Source: JANELJ01 sp024511395 (lineage in GTDB: Bacteria > Pseudomonadota > Gammaproteobacteria > GRL18). From it: a DNA stretch of 64,000 bases. Position 1 is the stretch's first letter, and each line of letters starts with the position of its first letter. A program made the position numbers and the translations under genes. Shown one piece after another: positions 1-8,514 of the stretch. The notes below the pieces were generated by a model that worked only from the letters and a program-made list of their open reading frames with translations, ran no database searches and was not told the origin of the DNA. The stretch is from the NCBI GenBank assembly GCA_963681975.1, contig OY820613.1, positions 2,046,001 to 2,110,000 on the forward strand, written 5' to 3'.

Positions 1-713
1 ATCCCTATGTACTGGGGGTATCCGGCGGCGCAGCTCTGGCAGCCTTATTGTCCATGCTGGCCGGTATGGGCAGTGTCTGGTTAACCGGCAGTGCATTTCT
101 GGGGGCTTTAATTTCGATTGTACTGGTATTTTCTTTTGCACACTCCAGAGGTAGCTGGAGCATTTCCCGGTTATTACTGACGGGTATTATTCTGGCTTCC
201 GGATGGGGTGCTCTGATCAGTTTTGTACTGGTGATTGCACCGGCGGAAAGAATACACGGGATGCTGTTCTGGTTAATGGGGGATTTAAGCTATAACCGCC
301 CTGTTCTGCCCATTTTTATTATTCTTGTGCTCGGTCTGACAGGCTCTTTGCTGATCAGCCGGCAACTGAATATTCTGCTCTGGGGCGATCTGCAGGCCGG
401 CAGCCTGGGTGTCGACACCCGAAAACTGCGTAATATTATTTTCTTTTTATCCTCCCTGCTGACTGCCGGTGCGATCTCACTGGCAGGCAGCATCGGATTT
501 GTCGGTCTGGTTATACCTCATCTGGTACGTCTGCTCAGCGGCACGGGTCACCGTTTGCTGATCCCAGCCAGTGCCCTGACTGGAGGCTCATTATTGGTAA
601 TTGCCGATACTCTGGCGCGAACCGTACTGGCTCCACAGCAGCTGCCTGTGGGTGTGTTAACCGCTTTAATTGGTGTGCCCCTGTTTCTCTACCTGCTTAG
701 AAGGAGCCAATAA
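1..713 (+). CDS. btuC: Vitamin B12 ABC transporter permease (BtuC/FecCD family), 5'-truncated by window edge
   Basis: Inner-membrane permease that moves cobalamin (or a ferric siderophore) with the ATPase and binding protein encoded just downstream. The reading frame is open from base 3 and reads PYVLGVSGGAALAALL, the hallmark FecCD-family segment, so the gene starts before the window; the TTG at base 48 is not the true start. About 237 residues are visible, mostly hydrophobic helices, including GSIGFVGLVIPHLVRLL, the cytoplasmic coupling helix that contacts the ATPase in this family. It ends in TAATG, overlapping the start of the ATPase gene by one base, so the two are translationally coupled. 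The B12 assignment rests on the BtuF-like third gene; the permease alone cannot exclude a siderophore substrate. Confidence 0.85.
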   Translation, partial: PYVLGVSGGAALAALLSMLAGMGSVWLTGSAFLGALISIVLVFSFAHSRGSWSISRLLLTGIILASGWGALISFVLVIAPAERIHGMLFWLMGDLSYNRPVLPIFIILVLGLTGSLLISRQLNILLWGDLQAGSLGVDTRKLRNIIFFLSSLLTAGAISLAGSIGFVGLVIPHLVRLLSGTGHRLLIPASALTGGSLLVIADTLARTVLAPQQLPVGVLTALIGVPLFLYLLRRSQ

Positions 714-1504
714 TGGCTTCCGTTTCAGCAAAAACTCTGGAGCTTGACTCTCTCAGTCTCAGTATTGGCGGCAAACCCGTCTGCCGCCAATTAAGCATGA
801 CCTTTAAACCTGGCGAGTTCTGGGGGGTTATGGGCATTAATGGTGTGGGCAAAAGTACCCTGCTGCAGTGTATGATTGGACTGAGGTCGGCCGATCAGGG
901 GCAAATTATTCTCAATAATCAGCCATTATCCAGCTACAAACCGGTTGAACGTGCTCGCAAAATGGGGCTGATACTGCAGGAGTATGAATACAATTTTCCC
1001 TGTACGGTCATGGAAGCCGCTCTTATTGGCCGCCATCCCTTTGTTGATCCATTACAGTGGGAAAACAACCGGGACAGAGATATTGCCAATCAGGCACTTA
1101 AACAGCTTGACCTTGAACACTTATCCGAACGCTTTATCAGCACCCTGTCCGGAGGTGAAAAAAGACGTCTGAACCTGGCCACCCTGCTGACCCAGAATCC
1201 TGATTATTACCTGCTGGATGAGCCCGTTAACCATCTGGATATTAAAGCCCAGCTGGATATTCTGTCCTTATTACAATCCCGCTTCACTGCAACAGAACAG
1301 AAAACCCATTGCGGTATTATGGTTATCCACGATCCCAATCTGGCCTGGCGTTATTGCGATCATATTTTATTGCTAGATAATGGTCAGTGCACTTTCGGTA
1401 AAACCCACGAAGTTCTGACTACCGAAAATTTAAGCCGCCTCTATCACTGTAAAATAGAAAAAATAACAGACCAACAACACACAATTTTTATAGCAACCCC
1501 CTAA
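713..1504 (+). CDS. btuD: Vitamin B12/iron-siderophore ABC transporter ATP-binding protein
   Basis: Cytoplasmic ATPase that powers the permease encoded upstream. The 263 residues carry Walker A GINGVGKST (about 41-49), the ABC signature LSGGEKRR (about 145-152), Walker B YYLLDEP (about 165-171) followed by the D-loop NHLD, and an H-loop histidine in VIHDPN. Length and motif order are those of the FepC/BtuD family. The start overlaps the permease stop codon, and an AAGGAG ribosome site lies 10 bases upstream of the ATG. The btuF-like gene follows after 10 bp, giving a three-gene import operon. Confidence 0.88.
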   Translation: MASVSAKTLELDSLSLSIGGKPVCRQLSMTFKPGEFWGVMGINGVGKSTLLQCMIGLRSADQGQIILNNQPLSSYKPVERARKMGLILQEYEYNFPCTVMEAALIGRHPFVDPLQWENNRDRDIANQALKQLDLEHLSERFISTLSGGEKRRLNLATLLTQNPDYYLLDEPVNHLDIKAQLDILSLLQSRFTATEQKTHCGIMVIHDPNLAWRYCDHILLLDNGQCTFGKTHEVLTTENLSRLYHCKIEKITDQQHTIFIATP

Positions 1505-1514
1505 AACCTAAAAA

Positions 1515-2399
1515 ATGTTAAAAATCGCTCAAATAATTTTATTTTATATGTTTATATTCATGAGCTTACCAGCATTTTCTCAAATCAGCATTAAAGATGA
1601 CACACAGCAAACCATTCGTCTGGAACAACCGGCACAACGTATAATCAGCCTATCTCCGGGCATTACTGAACTGGTCTTTGCTGCCGGTGGCTGGGATAAA
1701 TTAATCGGAGCAGTGAGCTATAGCAACTATCCGCAAAAGGCAAAAAACATTCCCCGTATCGGCAGTTATGATTCACTGGATATAGAACAAATTCTAGCTT
1801 TGCAGCCTGATCTGATTATCGCCTGGAAAAGCGGCAATCCGGAATATCAGATTCAGCAATTGCAGTCTCTGGGATTAAGAGTCTATATTACTGAACCTGA
1901 AAATTTCTCCTCTATCCCTAAAACCTTGCGCAAATTCGGTCAGTTAATGGGCAGTAATGAAAAAGCAGAAAGCAGTGCCCGGGAGTTCGAACAAAAATTT
2001 AATGCCTTAAAAAAACAATATCAGAATAACCAGAACCAGCCCAAAATCCGCACCTTTATTCAAATCTGGAATAATCCATTAATGAGTGTGAATGGACAGC
2101 ATCTGATTTCAAAAGTCATTGAATTTTGCGGTGGAAGCAATGTGTTTGCCCAAGCCAGAACCTTAACCAGTACTCCGTCCATTGAGGCCATTCTGGCAAA
2201 AGACCCACAGGTTATTATTGCCACCGGCATGGCCTACTCATCCAGACAATGGCTGAAACGTTGGCAGCAATGGCCGTTTCTTTGCGCCGTAAAAAACAAA
2301 CGCTTATACGCCGCTAATCCGGATCATCTGGTCAGACATACACCAAGGATTTTATTAGGAATTGAGGAAGTGTGTGAGTTAATTCAGAAACAAAATTAA
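1515..2399 (+). CDS. btuF: Periplasmic cobalamin-binding protein (BtuF-like)
   Basis: Substrate-binding component of the BtuCDF importer, exported by a signal peptide at about residues 1-22 ending in LPAFS. The 294-residue protein has the class III binding-protein layout. BtuF-type signatures are RIISLSPGITELVFAAG near residue 42, the YSNYP element, LDIEQILALQPDLIIAW, and a late EFCGG segment. These match the known E. coli BtuF pattern better than siderophore-binding relatives. It is the last gene of the operon and converges on hemC with only a 13-bp gap, where I see no clear terminator. The cognate TonB receptor and any cobalamin riboswitch would lie before the window. Confidence 0.82.
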   Translation: MLKIAQIILFYMFIFMSLPAFSQISIKDDTQQTIRLEQPAQRIISLSPGITELVFAAGGWDKLIGAVSYSNYPQKAKNIPRIGSYDSLDIEQILALQPDLIIAWKSGNPEYQIQQLQSLGLRVYITEPENFSSIPKTLRKFGQLMGSNEKAESSAREFEQKFNALKKQYQNNQNQPKIRTFIQIWNNPLMSVNGQHLISKVIEFCGGSNVFAQARTLTSTPSIEAILAKDPQVIIATGMAYSSRQWLKRWQQWPFLCAVKNKRLYAANPDHLVRHTPRILLGIEEVCELIQKQN

Positions 2400-2412
2400 G
2401 CCGTTTTATTTT

Positions 2413-3348
2413 CTACACACCATTTTTATACACTTCAGCCAGAACTTCTCTGGCACCTTGGGATAATAAGTCATCAGCCAGTTCTATGCCCATTTGTTCG
2501 GCATTTTCTGCCGAACCAGAAACAGAACCTTCCACCAGATTTTTACCATCGGGTGAGCAGACAAAGGCACGCATGGAAAGTTGATCACCGTCCAGTTCTG
2601 CAAAACCACCGATAGGCACCTGACAGCCACCTTCCAGTCGTTTATTTAGAGCCCGTTCTGCAGTCAGTCGGATGGTAGTTTCTTCATGAGCCAGTGGTGC
2701 AATCAGTTGATGGGTGAGTTCATCATCAACACGACATTCAATTCCAACTGCACCCTGTCCCATGGCGGGCAGGCTTTGTTCAGTGGTCAGAAAACTGCGA
2801 ATACGGTCTTTCATTTCCAGACGGATTAAGCCGGCAGCCGCCAGAATTATGGCATCATATTCTCCGTCATCCAGTTTCTGCAGACGGGTATTCACATTAC
2901 CGCGCAAAAATTTTATCTGCAGATCAGGCCGGTATTTTAATAACTGACTTTGACGACGCAGGCTGGAGGTACCCACAACCGCCCCCTGCGGTAAATCATC
3001 TAGTTTTTCAAAATTGTTTGATACAAAGGCATCGCGCGGATCTTCACGTTCACAGATCACCGCCAGGTGCAGTCCTTCAGGAAATTCCACCGGAACATCC
3101 TTCATGGAATGTACGGCGATATCCGCATCCCCAGCCAGCAGACCGGCTTCCAGCTCTTTTACAAACAGTCCTTTACCACCAACCTTGGCCAGAGGTACAT
3201 CCAGAATTTTGTCGCCTTTAGACACCATTTTAACCAGTTCCACTTCGAGATCATCATGGTGTTTTAATAGTTGATCCCGGACAAAATAGGCCTGCCACAG
3301 GGCCAGAGGGCTTTTACGGGTGGCGATTTTAATAATTTTTTTAGTCAT
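2413..3348 (-). CDS. hemC: Hydroxymethylbilane synthase (porphobilinogen deaminase)
   Basis: Joins four porphobilinogen units into hydroxymethylbilane in the heme, siroheme and cobalamin pathway. The 311 residues include the invariant SMKDVP with catalytic Asp84, the arginine-rich GTSSLRRQSQL and FLRGNVNTRL segments that bind the growing chain, and EGGCQVP with Cys242, the anchor of the dipyrromethane cofactor. Residues 84 and 242 fall at the same numbers as in the E. coli enzyme. In many gammaproteobacteria hemD follows, but here the downstream neighbour is the convergent btuF gene, so hemC stands alone. Confidence 0.97.
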   Translation of the reverse strand: MTKKIIKIATRKSPLALWQAYFVRDQLLKHHDDLEVELVKMVSKGDKILDVPLAKVGGKGLFVKELEAGLLAGDADIAVHSMKDVPVEFPEGLHLAVICEREDPRDAFVSNNFEKLDDLPQGAVVGTSSLRRQSQLLKYRPDLQIKFLRGNVNTRLQKLDDGEYDAIILAAAGLIRLEMKDRIRSFLTTEQSLPAMGQGAVGIECRVDDELTHQLIAPLAHEETTIRLTAERALNKRLEGGCQVPIGGFAELDGDQLSMRAFVCSPDGKNLVEGSVSGSAENAEQMGIELADDLLSQGAREVLAEVYKNGV

Positions 3349-3463
3349 AATCGATTTATTCTGGTTAATAACGGCTCTGTAAAAGCCATGAAAAAATAAG
3401 AGGAAATTTTAACAGATTTTTAAGACATTCTCATTGCCAATTAAAAAAGATACAATAAAACCT

Positions 3464-4603
3464 ATGAGAACCGTATTACAGAAAACCATTGCAGAACAGC
3501 GTAAAAACCTGGTGGATCTGCTTAAAAAACCGCTGGCAGAACTGGCCAGAAAACTGGCTGATGATATGCCCGACAGACAAAAACTGGAGGTGCGTTTAAG
3601 GGCTACCTTTCCTAATTTTAAGTACAGCAAGTATTTATACGTGATGGATGCCCGGGGTATTCAGATCACCAGTACTTTATTAAGGCAGGGTTTTGATGCC
3701 AGCAGTCTGAACCGAGATCGTTCACAGCGTCCCTATATGCAGGCTGATTTTAAACATACGGATTTTTTCCTTTCCGAAGCGTATATCAGTAAACATAATA
3801 AACGCCCTTCTGTCACAGCTATTCATGTGATTAAAAATACTGATAATGAAATTATCGGCTATCTGGGTGTGGATTTTGATTTACGGGAACTGCCGGGTAC
3901 TAAAAAGCTTTATAAAGAAAATTATAAATGGCAGCAGATCAAGGGCGATCCGGCCATACGCAGCGGCCTGTTTGCCCAGCAGCGTCTGCAGAGCGAAATG
4001 GACACCCATATTGATAATGTCTTTGCCTTAATGAAGGTATTAATTTGTGAGCACGGCGTATTCCACGGAAAATTCCATTTTTCCAGCAGCCGGGTTACTA
4101 TCTGGCTGATTGATGACCCGTATAATTATCGTCTCTTGAGTATGAATGAACTCAATGATCCCGATATCTGCCTAGCCTATCCCCGGCATCCTTATTCTGA
4201 ACTGGCAACAGTTCCTGAGGAGGATATTATGAAGATATTTGAGTACTTTAAACAGCTTCGCTTTGCTGATGAAACCATTTACCTGCGTGCCGGTTCCATT
4301 AATATTATTAACGGCATGATCAGCCTGAACTTTTCCTGTGACGGCTCACATTACCTGCCCTATAAGGAATTCCTGGAAAAAGGTATGGATTTCTGGTTTG
4401 GCACCAGTACTGATGATGTGGATCCTTTTCAGTACGATGAAACGATTGAGGCTATTGCCAAAAAAGGCTGCAATTATGTCTATGAACTGATCAGCGGACA
4501 TTTTGAAGGCAAGGAATTTGAAGAATTAAAAGGTATTCCACAAATAGACCAGGATAAGATTGTTAAAGAGCTGGAAACTATTATGCTGGTTTATAAGCAC
4601 TGA
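3464..4603 (+). CDS. PDC/Cache-sensor-domain protein of unknown function
   Basis: Predicted soluble protein of about 379 residues. The first half contains a PDC/Cache-like sensor region, with YLYVMDARGIQITST followed by QRPYMQ and later EIIGYLGVDFDLREL, the pattern seen in extracellular ligand-sensing domains. No transmembrane segment, kinase, GGDEF or methyl-accepting domain follows; the second half (about 170-379) is not a fold I recognise. I chose the ATG at 3464 over an in-frame TTG at 3434 because the extra residues look non-coding and the N-terminus MRTVLQKTIAEQRKNLVDLL is a plausible amphipathic helix. It is divergent from hemC. Confidence 0.7.
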   Translation: MRTVLQKTIAEQRKNLVDLLKKPLAELARKLADDMPDRQKLEVRLRATFPNFKYSKYLYVMDARGIQITSTLLRQGFDASSLNRDRSQRPYMQADFKHTDFFLSEAYISKHNKRPSVTAIHVIKNTDNEIIGYLGVDFDLRELPGTKKLYKENYKWQQIKGDPAIRSGLFAQQRLQSEMDTHIDNVFALMKVLICEHGVFHGKFHFSSSRVTIWLIDDPYNYRLLSMNELNDPDICLAYPRHPYSELATVPEEDIMKIFEYFKQLRFADETIYLRAGSINIINGMISLNFSCDGSHYLPYKEFLEKGMDFWFGTSTDDVDPFQYDETIEAIAKKGCNYVYELISGHFEGKEFEELKGIPQIDQDKIVKELETIMLVYKH

Positions 4604-4843
4604 TTGCTCCTAGGTAGGTATTCACTGCTTACTTCCTTGATTATAAAACTTTTTAAACTAAGCTTAATGTACAAAAGGATGGTTAACTGATAATAGGAAT
4701 TACCCAGAAAATAATAATGACGCGGATTCAACTCTGAAGTGCAACACATGAAATTCCGGTTCTTGCAAATGATTTCTGCATTGCCTGGGATGGAGTAAGA
4801 AAGTTAGACAGTGTAAATTAAACTGTGTATCCGCTCTTATTTA
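4604..4843. other. Gene-free stretch before IS copy A1, possible IS scar
   Basis: I see no open reading frame with coding character here. The segment around 4720-4750 (GATTCAACTCTGAAGTGCAA) resembles terminal sequences of some insertion sequences and may be a scar, but there is no second copy in the window to prove it. Confidence 0.3.
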
Positions 4844-4906
4844 GTCCACCCTGAATAAAACATATAGCATTGATTTATAAAGAAATATTGCTTGATTATG
4901 GGTGTT

Positions 4907-4953
4907 AAATTTGCAGGTTTTTGGTAAAATAAGCCTTATTACCTTGCAAATTT
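4907..4953 (+). promoter_or_regulatory. Hairpin in the IS-A leader just upstream of the transposase start
   Basis: An outer arm AAATTTGCA pairs with TGCAAATTT and an inner arm GGTAAAATAAG pairs with CTTATTACC with one bulge. It ends 10 bases before the transposase ATG and occurs at the same place in all ten IS-A copies. No good Shine-Dalgarno sequence lies between it and the ATG. Such leader stems in other ISs limit translation from read-through transcripts; that role is inferred here. Confidence 0.6.
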
Positions 4954-4963
4954 CCAGACCAGA

Positions 4964-6307
4964 ATGAAGCCAGAGAAACAGCCAAAAATACCTCAGGAAG
5001 ACCTGTTCAGGATGCGTCTTGAAAACATGCTGGACTTAAATCATGAGTTGATTAAGTTATCAAAACACATAAACCGGGAAAGTCCTGATAAAGAATGGGG
5101 AGCCCTGTTTATATCCACTAAAGGCGCTCCTGCTATACGCACTCGCCTGATTGCAGGATTGCATTACCTGAAACATCTGCATGATTTATCGGATGAACAG
5201 GTCGTAAAAAGCTGGACAGAAAATCCATACTGGCAATGTTTTTGTGGAGAAGAATACTTTCAGCATAAGATGCCTATACACCCTGTGACCATGACCAAAT
5301 GGCGTAACCGGCCGGGTAAGTCAGGCAGTGAAAAATTACTGATTGAAACCATTAAGGCCGGACTAAAGAGTAAAACCATAAAGCCCGGCAGTTTAAAGAA
5401 AGTCACGGTAGATACTACCGTACAGGAAAAGAACATCGCTTTTCCAACCGATTCAAAGCTCCTGAACAAAGCCAGAGAAAACCTGGTTAAACTGTCCAAA
5501 GAGCACGGTATTAAACTGCGCCAGAATTATAATCGGATTGGACCTCAATATGTATTAATGGCCAGTCGTTATGCTCATGCAAAACAGTTTAAACGCATGA
5601 AGAAAATGAATAATAAACTGAAATCCCGTTTAGGTCGCGTTAAAAGGGATATTGAACGACAACTGCCCAATTATTCTGTTGATATTCAGTCACTGTTTGA
5701 AGTGGTTCTGGAACAGGCACAGAAACTGATAGAGCAGGAGCAGCACAGTAAGAACAAGCTTTACAGTTTACACGCCCCGGAAGTCGAGTGTGTCAGTAAA
5801 GGCAAAGCTCATAAGCCTTATGAATTTGGAGTTAAAACCAGTATCGCGGTAACTAACAAGGAAGGCTTTGTTATTGGGGCTCAAAGTTGTCCAGGAAATC
5901 CTTATGATGGACATACCTTGTTACCACAACTGGAGCAGATAAAACAGTTTACAGCAGTACAACCGGAACAGTGCTTTGTTGACCGGGGTTATCGTGGACA
6001 TGAAGTAAAAGACACTAAAGTTTTTATCTCAGGTCAGAAACGAGGCGTTACCCGAAGTATTAAAAAGGCATTAAAACGGCGCAGTGCGATTGAGCCTGAA
6101 ATCGGTCATATGAAAAACGATGGCCGTTTAGACCGCTGCTATCTGAAAGGTGCAGTCGGTGATGCCATTAATGTGGTTATGGTAGCCGCTGGTCATAACT
6201 TAAGAAAGATCCTCAATAAGCTCCGGCTTTTGTGGCTCAAAATTATTTCCGGTTTGATGGGGTGTTTTATCAAACCGGAGCAATCTGCTGCTTTAAACCT
6301 GGCTTGA
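4964..6307 (+). CDS. IS5-family transposase of IS-A copy A1
   Basis: DDE transposase of 447 residues that cuts and joins the ends of its element. The N-terminal part (about 1-120) is the DUF772-like DNA-binding region typical of IS5 transposases. Catalytic residues are visible as Asp150 in VTVDTTVQ, Asp340 in CFVDRGYRG and Glu377 in RRSAIEPEIGHMK. A basic stretch rich in Lys and Arg spans 205-232. Together with A4, this copy belongs to a subgroup marked by LDLNHE, WTENPYWQCF, IGPQ and a C-terminus GCFIKPEQ. The frame is intact and no catalytic residue is missing. Confidence 0.95.
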   Translation: MKPEKQPKIPQEDLFRMRLENMLDLNHELIKLSKHINRESPDKEWGALFISTKGAPAIRTRLIAGLHYLKHLHDLSDEQVVKSWTENPYWQCFCGEEYFQHKMPIHPVTMTKWRNRPGKSGSEKLLIETIKAGLKSKTIKPGSLKKVTVDTTVQEKNIAFPTDSKLLNKARENLVKLSKEHGIKLRQNYNRIGPQYVLMASRYAHAKQFKRMKKMNNKLKSRLGRVKRDIERQLPNYSVDIQSLFEVVLEQAQKLIEQEQHSKNKLYSLHAPEVECVSKGKAHKPYEFGVKTSIAVTNKEGFVIGAQSCPGNPYDGHTLLPQLEQIKQFTAVQPEQCFVDRGYRGHEVKDTKVFISGQKRGVTRSIKKALKRRSAIEPEIGHMKNDGRLDRCYLKGAVGDAINVVMVAAGHNLRKILNKLRLLWLKIISGLMGCFIKPEQSAALNLA

Positions 6308-6341
6308 GGTCAGGCTTAAAACGGTATTATTCAGGTTGAAC

Positions 6342-6708
6342 TAAATATTACCGGTTGTCCCGGTTATTAATGATGCTTACCCAGAGCAAAGCTGACGGTA
6401 CTTACCTCAAAACACTTCAGTCTCTGGCCAAAACAGAGCTGCTGATCATTGATGACTGGGCACTGGAACTGTTAAAAGCGGTACAGCGCAATGACTTAAT
6501 GGAATTGATGGATGATCGCCATGGACATGCATCAACCATTATGCTCAGTCAGTTACCCACTGATCAGTGGCATCAGTCTATCGGTGACAATACGATTGCC
6601 GATGCCATTTTAGATCGGCTTATGCACAATGCACACCGACTTAAATTAAAAGGTGAATCGATGCGAAAAACACGCTCATCATTGACGGATGGTGAACACT
6701 TAGGGTAA
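6342..6708 (+). pseudogene. istB: IS21-family istB fragment (ATP-binding helper), 5' end removed by IS-A1
   Basis: C-terminal half of the IS21 AAA+ helper protein. The frame is open straight from the IS-A1 junction and reads YYRLSRLLMML, then LLIIDDWALE (Walker B region), then TIMLSQLPTDQWHQ and ADAILDRLMHNAHRLKLKGES, which are the standard IstB C-terminal motifs. The Walker A half and the istA transposase are absent, so the IS21 element is dead. The sequence after the stop, to about 6850, is probably its right end joined to the EAL gene remnant. Confidence 0.85.
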
Positions 6709-6849
6709 AAAGACTGTACGCCAATGTGTGGGCAGGGTTGGGTGTTCATGATGGATCAGAATGGGTGTTCACCATCAGCAGAATACGCAACCATTATGAC
6801 ACATCAATAATTGATTGTTATTATCTCTTATTAAAGTGTCCAGTTCTAT

Positions 6850-7196
6850 TAGACCACAACACCGGCTATTCATCTTTAAGTTATATTACCCAGTTACCCA
6901 TTAACGAACTCAAGATTGACCGTTCATTTGTCAGCAATCTCCATGAAAACAGTCAGAATAAGGCCATGGTATCAAGCATTCTGAGTCTGGCTAAAACTTT
7001 TGATCTGAAAATTGTCGCAGAAGGTGTCGAAACTCCAGAACAATTTGATTTTCTGAAGGAACATAAATGCGATATTCTACAGGGATATTTTTATTCAAAA
7101 CCGGTGAGTCTCAGTGAATTTGAGACAATTTACTTTAAGCAGAAACCGGCTCCTGTCCCCGTTCCAAATAAAGAAACAGGGGCAGAGTCGGATTGA
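6850..7196 (+). pseudogene. EAL-domain (c-di-GMP phosphodiesterase) C-terminal fragment
   Basis: About 110 residues of an EAL domain: TGYSSLSYITQLPINELKIDRSFV, followed by IVAEGVETPEQFDFL and DILQGYFYSKPVS, which are the late motifs of cyclic-di-GMP phosphodiesterases. The EAL motif itself and most catalytic residues are missing, and the expected DDFGTGYSS reads DHNTGYSS, so the break lies within that motif. The upstream flank is IS21 debris. An open frame from 6726 fuses IS21 3' sequence to this fragment by chance. A proline-rich tail (KPAPVPVPN) ends the protein. Not functional as an enzyme. Confidence 0.75.
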
Positions 7197-7219
7197 GTCT
7201 GAACAATTACTGGTAAATA

Positions 7220-7792
7220 TTACTGAGGCTTTTGTGCAGCCTCAATTGCTTGTGTGCTGATCTGGGCATTTTTGTCCGCTGCCTGTGCACGAGCGGCCTG
7301 AACTTCAGCTGCTTTCATTTCTGCCGCCTTCATCTGTGCCGCTTTTACTCTTGCAGCCTGCACTTCTGCCGCTTTCATTTTTGCAGCCTGACGCTGGGCA
7401 GCCTTTATCTGCTGATCCCTGTTGGGAGCAGGAGCATAGCCGCCATAGGGTGCATAATAACCACGGTTATCATAGTAATTACCACCATAGCTTCGATAAT
7501 TATTATCCCAGTTATTTAAACTATTATCGTAGGCATTTCCATAAGCCGAACTGCGGGCATTACCTTGGCCACGACCACGAAATCGGGTTTTAATGGTAAT
7601 TTCTACATCACCATCCATATCGCTGTCCATACTGCCGTCACCCCAGCCACGGCTATATACATTGCCATAAGCATCGTTATACATATTATTATAAGCTCTG
7701 CCGTCCCAGTTTGTATTACTGTCACCATCAGCTTGGGCGGCTGACATGAACACAGCACTGCTTATGGCTGCACAAATCAATCGTTTTTTCAT
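7220..7792 (-). CDS. Secreted Gly/Asn/Tyr-rich protein, sulfur-globule-protein-like, with Ala-Lys repeat tail
   Basis: A 190-residue exported protein with a signal peptide at about 1-21 (MKKRLICAAISSAVFMSAAQA). Residues 25-125 are rich in Gly, Asn, Tyr and Asp, with YNDAYGNVYSRGWGDG and SAYGNAYDNS, a low-complexity composition like the structural sulfur globule proteins of purple sulfur bacteria (a family comparison from memory). Residues 130-185 are repeats of the KAAEMKAAEVQAARV type, predicted to be a long helix. If the likeness is real it would coat periplasmic sulfur deposits. It could instead be another structural envelope protein. It stands alone, convergent with the EAL remnant. Confidence 0.6.
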   Translation of the reverse strand: MKKRLICAAISSAVFMSAAQADGDSNTNWDGRAYNNMYNDAYGNVYSRGWGDGSMDSDMDGDVEITIKTRFRGRGQGNARSSAYGNAYDNSLNNWDNNYRSYGGNYYDNRGYYAPYGGYAPAPNRDQQIKAAQRQAAKMKAAEVQAARVKAAQMKAAEMKAAEVQAARAQAADKNAQISTQAIEAAQKPQ

Positions 7793-7913
7793 TTTTCACC
7801 ACCTTATCTATTTAAATTTGGTTCTTCAAAAAGTATTGTTAAAAACCGGTTTAATAATTCATCCGCTTATTGTAAATGCCGGGATTAAAACCGTTGCTTT
7901 GCATAAAATAACA

Positions 7914-8447
7914 TCATTTTACTTTTTTTTCTAAAATCAGAATGGTTTGAGTGGAAAAATTATTATTAACATAACAGCCGGAATAGCATTTTAATGTCTT
8001 AATCCGGGCATTAAAGGGAGCATAGACTTTGCTGTAATCCTTGTCCCATTGAACATGTACCAGCTTGTTTTTAGCCTGGGCCAGTTCAGCCTGTGCTTCC
8101 CGGTATTTGACTCTGGACTGCTGTAAATCGTAGTCTGACAGGAGGGTACGTTCGTAAAGCTCTATGGAACGCTCAACCTCTTTTTTGGCTTCACTGGCTT
8201 TCAGACTGGCCATACGGACATTAGCCTGTGCTTCTTCAAGGTTGCTGTTTATCAGGCGATCATCAAATTCAAATAACAGCTCCCCTTTTTTAACGGTCTG
8301 CCCTTCTGTTACATGGATTGTTTTTATAACACCCGAAGATATGGCTGATGATATGAGGAACAGATCAGCCTGAGTCTCTGAATAAGCGATGCCTGTGGAA
8401 AAGATAAGTAAAAGCCACAAAATAAATTTAAAGAAATAAATGTTCAT
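7914..8447 (-). CDS. Short periplasmic adaptor protein (HlyD/RND membrane-fusion type)
   Basis: A 177-residue exported protein with an N-terminal hydrophobic signal (about 4-22). SGVIKTIHVTEGQTVKKGELLFEFDD is the first half of a biotinyl-lipoyl domain, residues 65-135 form a heptad-rich helical hairpin, and VYAPFNARIKTL closes the lipoyl domain. The beta-barrel and membrane-proximal domains of full adaptors (350 or more residues) are absent; no frameshift is visible, so it may be a natural minimal adaptor. It is 67 bp downstream of a TolC-like gene on the same strand, which suggests an envelope-spanning export pair whose inner-membrane pump is not in the window. Confidence 0.72.
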   Translation of the reverse strand: MNIYFFKFILWLLLIFSTGIAYSETQADLFLISSAISSGVIKTIHVTEGQTVKKGELLFEFDDRLINSNLEEAQANVRMASLKASEAKKEVERSIELYERTLLSDYDLQQSRVKYREAQAELAQAKNKLVHVQWDKDYSKVYAPFNARIKTLKCYSGCYVNNNFSTQTILILEKKVK

Positions 8448-8462
8448 AAATATTCCTGTATT

Positions 8463-8500
8463 ACCCTCACCCTAACCCTCTCCCGAAGGGAGAGGGAATA
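8463..8500. repeat. REP-like palindromic repeat between TolC-like and adaptor genes
   Basis: CCCTCACCCTAACCCTCTCC followed by a GAAGGGAGAGGG arm. The CCCTCTCCC and GGGAGAGGG arms pair as a hairpin. A related sequence in the opposite orientation lies at 27371-27409, so this is a dispersed intergenic repeat. Confidence 0.6.
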
Positions 8501-8514
8501 TACATAGATGGATA

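Larger units (their letters stand above)
4844..6341 (+). mobile_element. IS5-type insertion sequence, IS-A copy 1 (A1)
   Basis: Complete 1498-bp element. Imperfect terminal inverted repeats are GTCCACCCTGAATAA at the left and the complement of GTTCAACCTGAATAA at the right. The bases outside are TATTTA on the left and TAAATA on the right, so this copy lacks the identical 6-bp duplication seen at most other copies. It cuts an older IS21 element: the istB reading frame resumes at the right junction. The mismatched flanks suggest recombination with another IS-A copy after insertion. Confidence 0.93.

Noticed and set aside
1..4603. Cobalamin riboswitch for btuCDF
   Set aside because: The operon's 5' end is outside the window, so none can be seen.
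6726..7196. A complete 156-aa EAL-like gene
   Set aside because: Its first third is IS21 debris and the EAL catalytic half is missing; it is a chance fusion.
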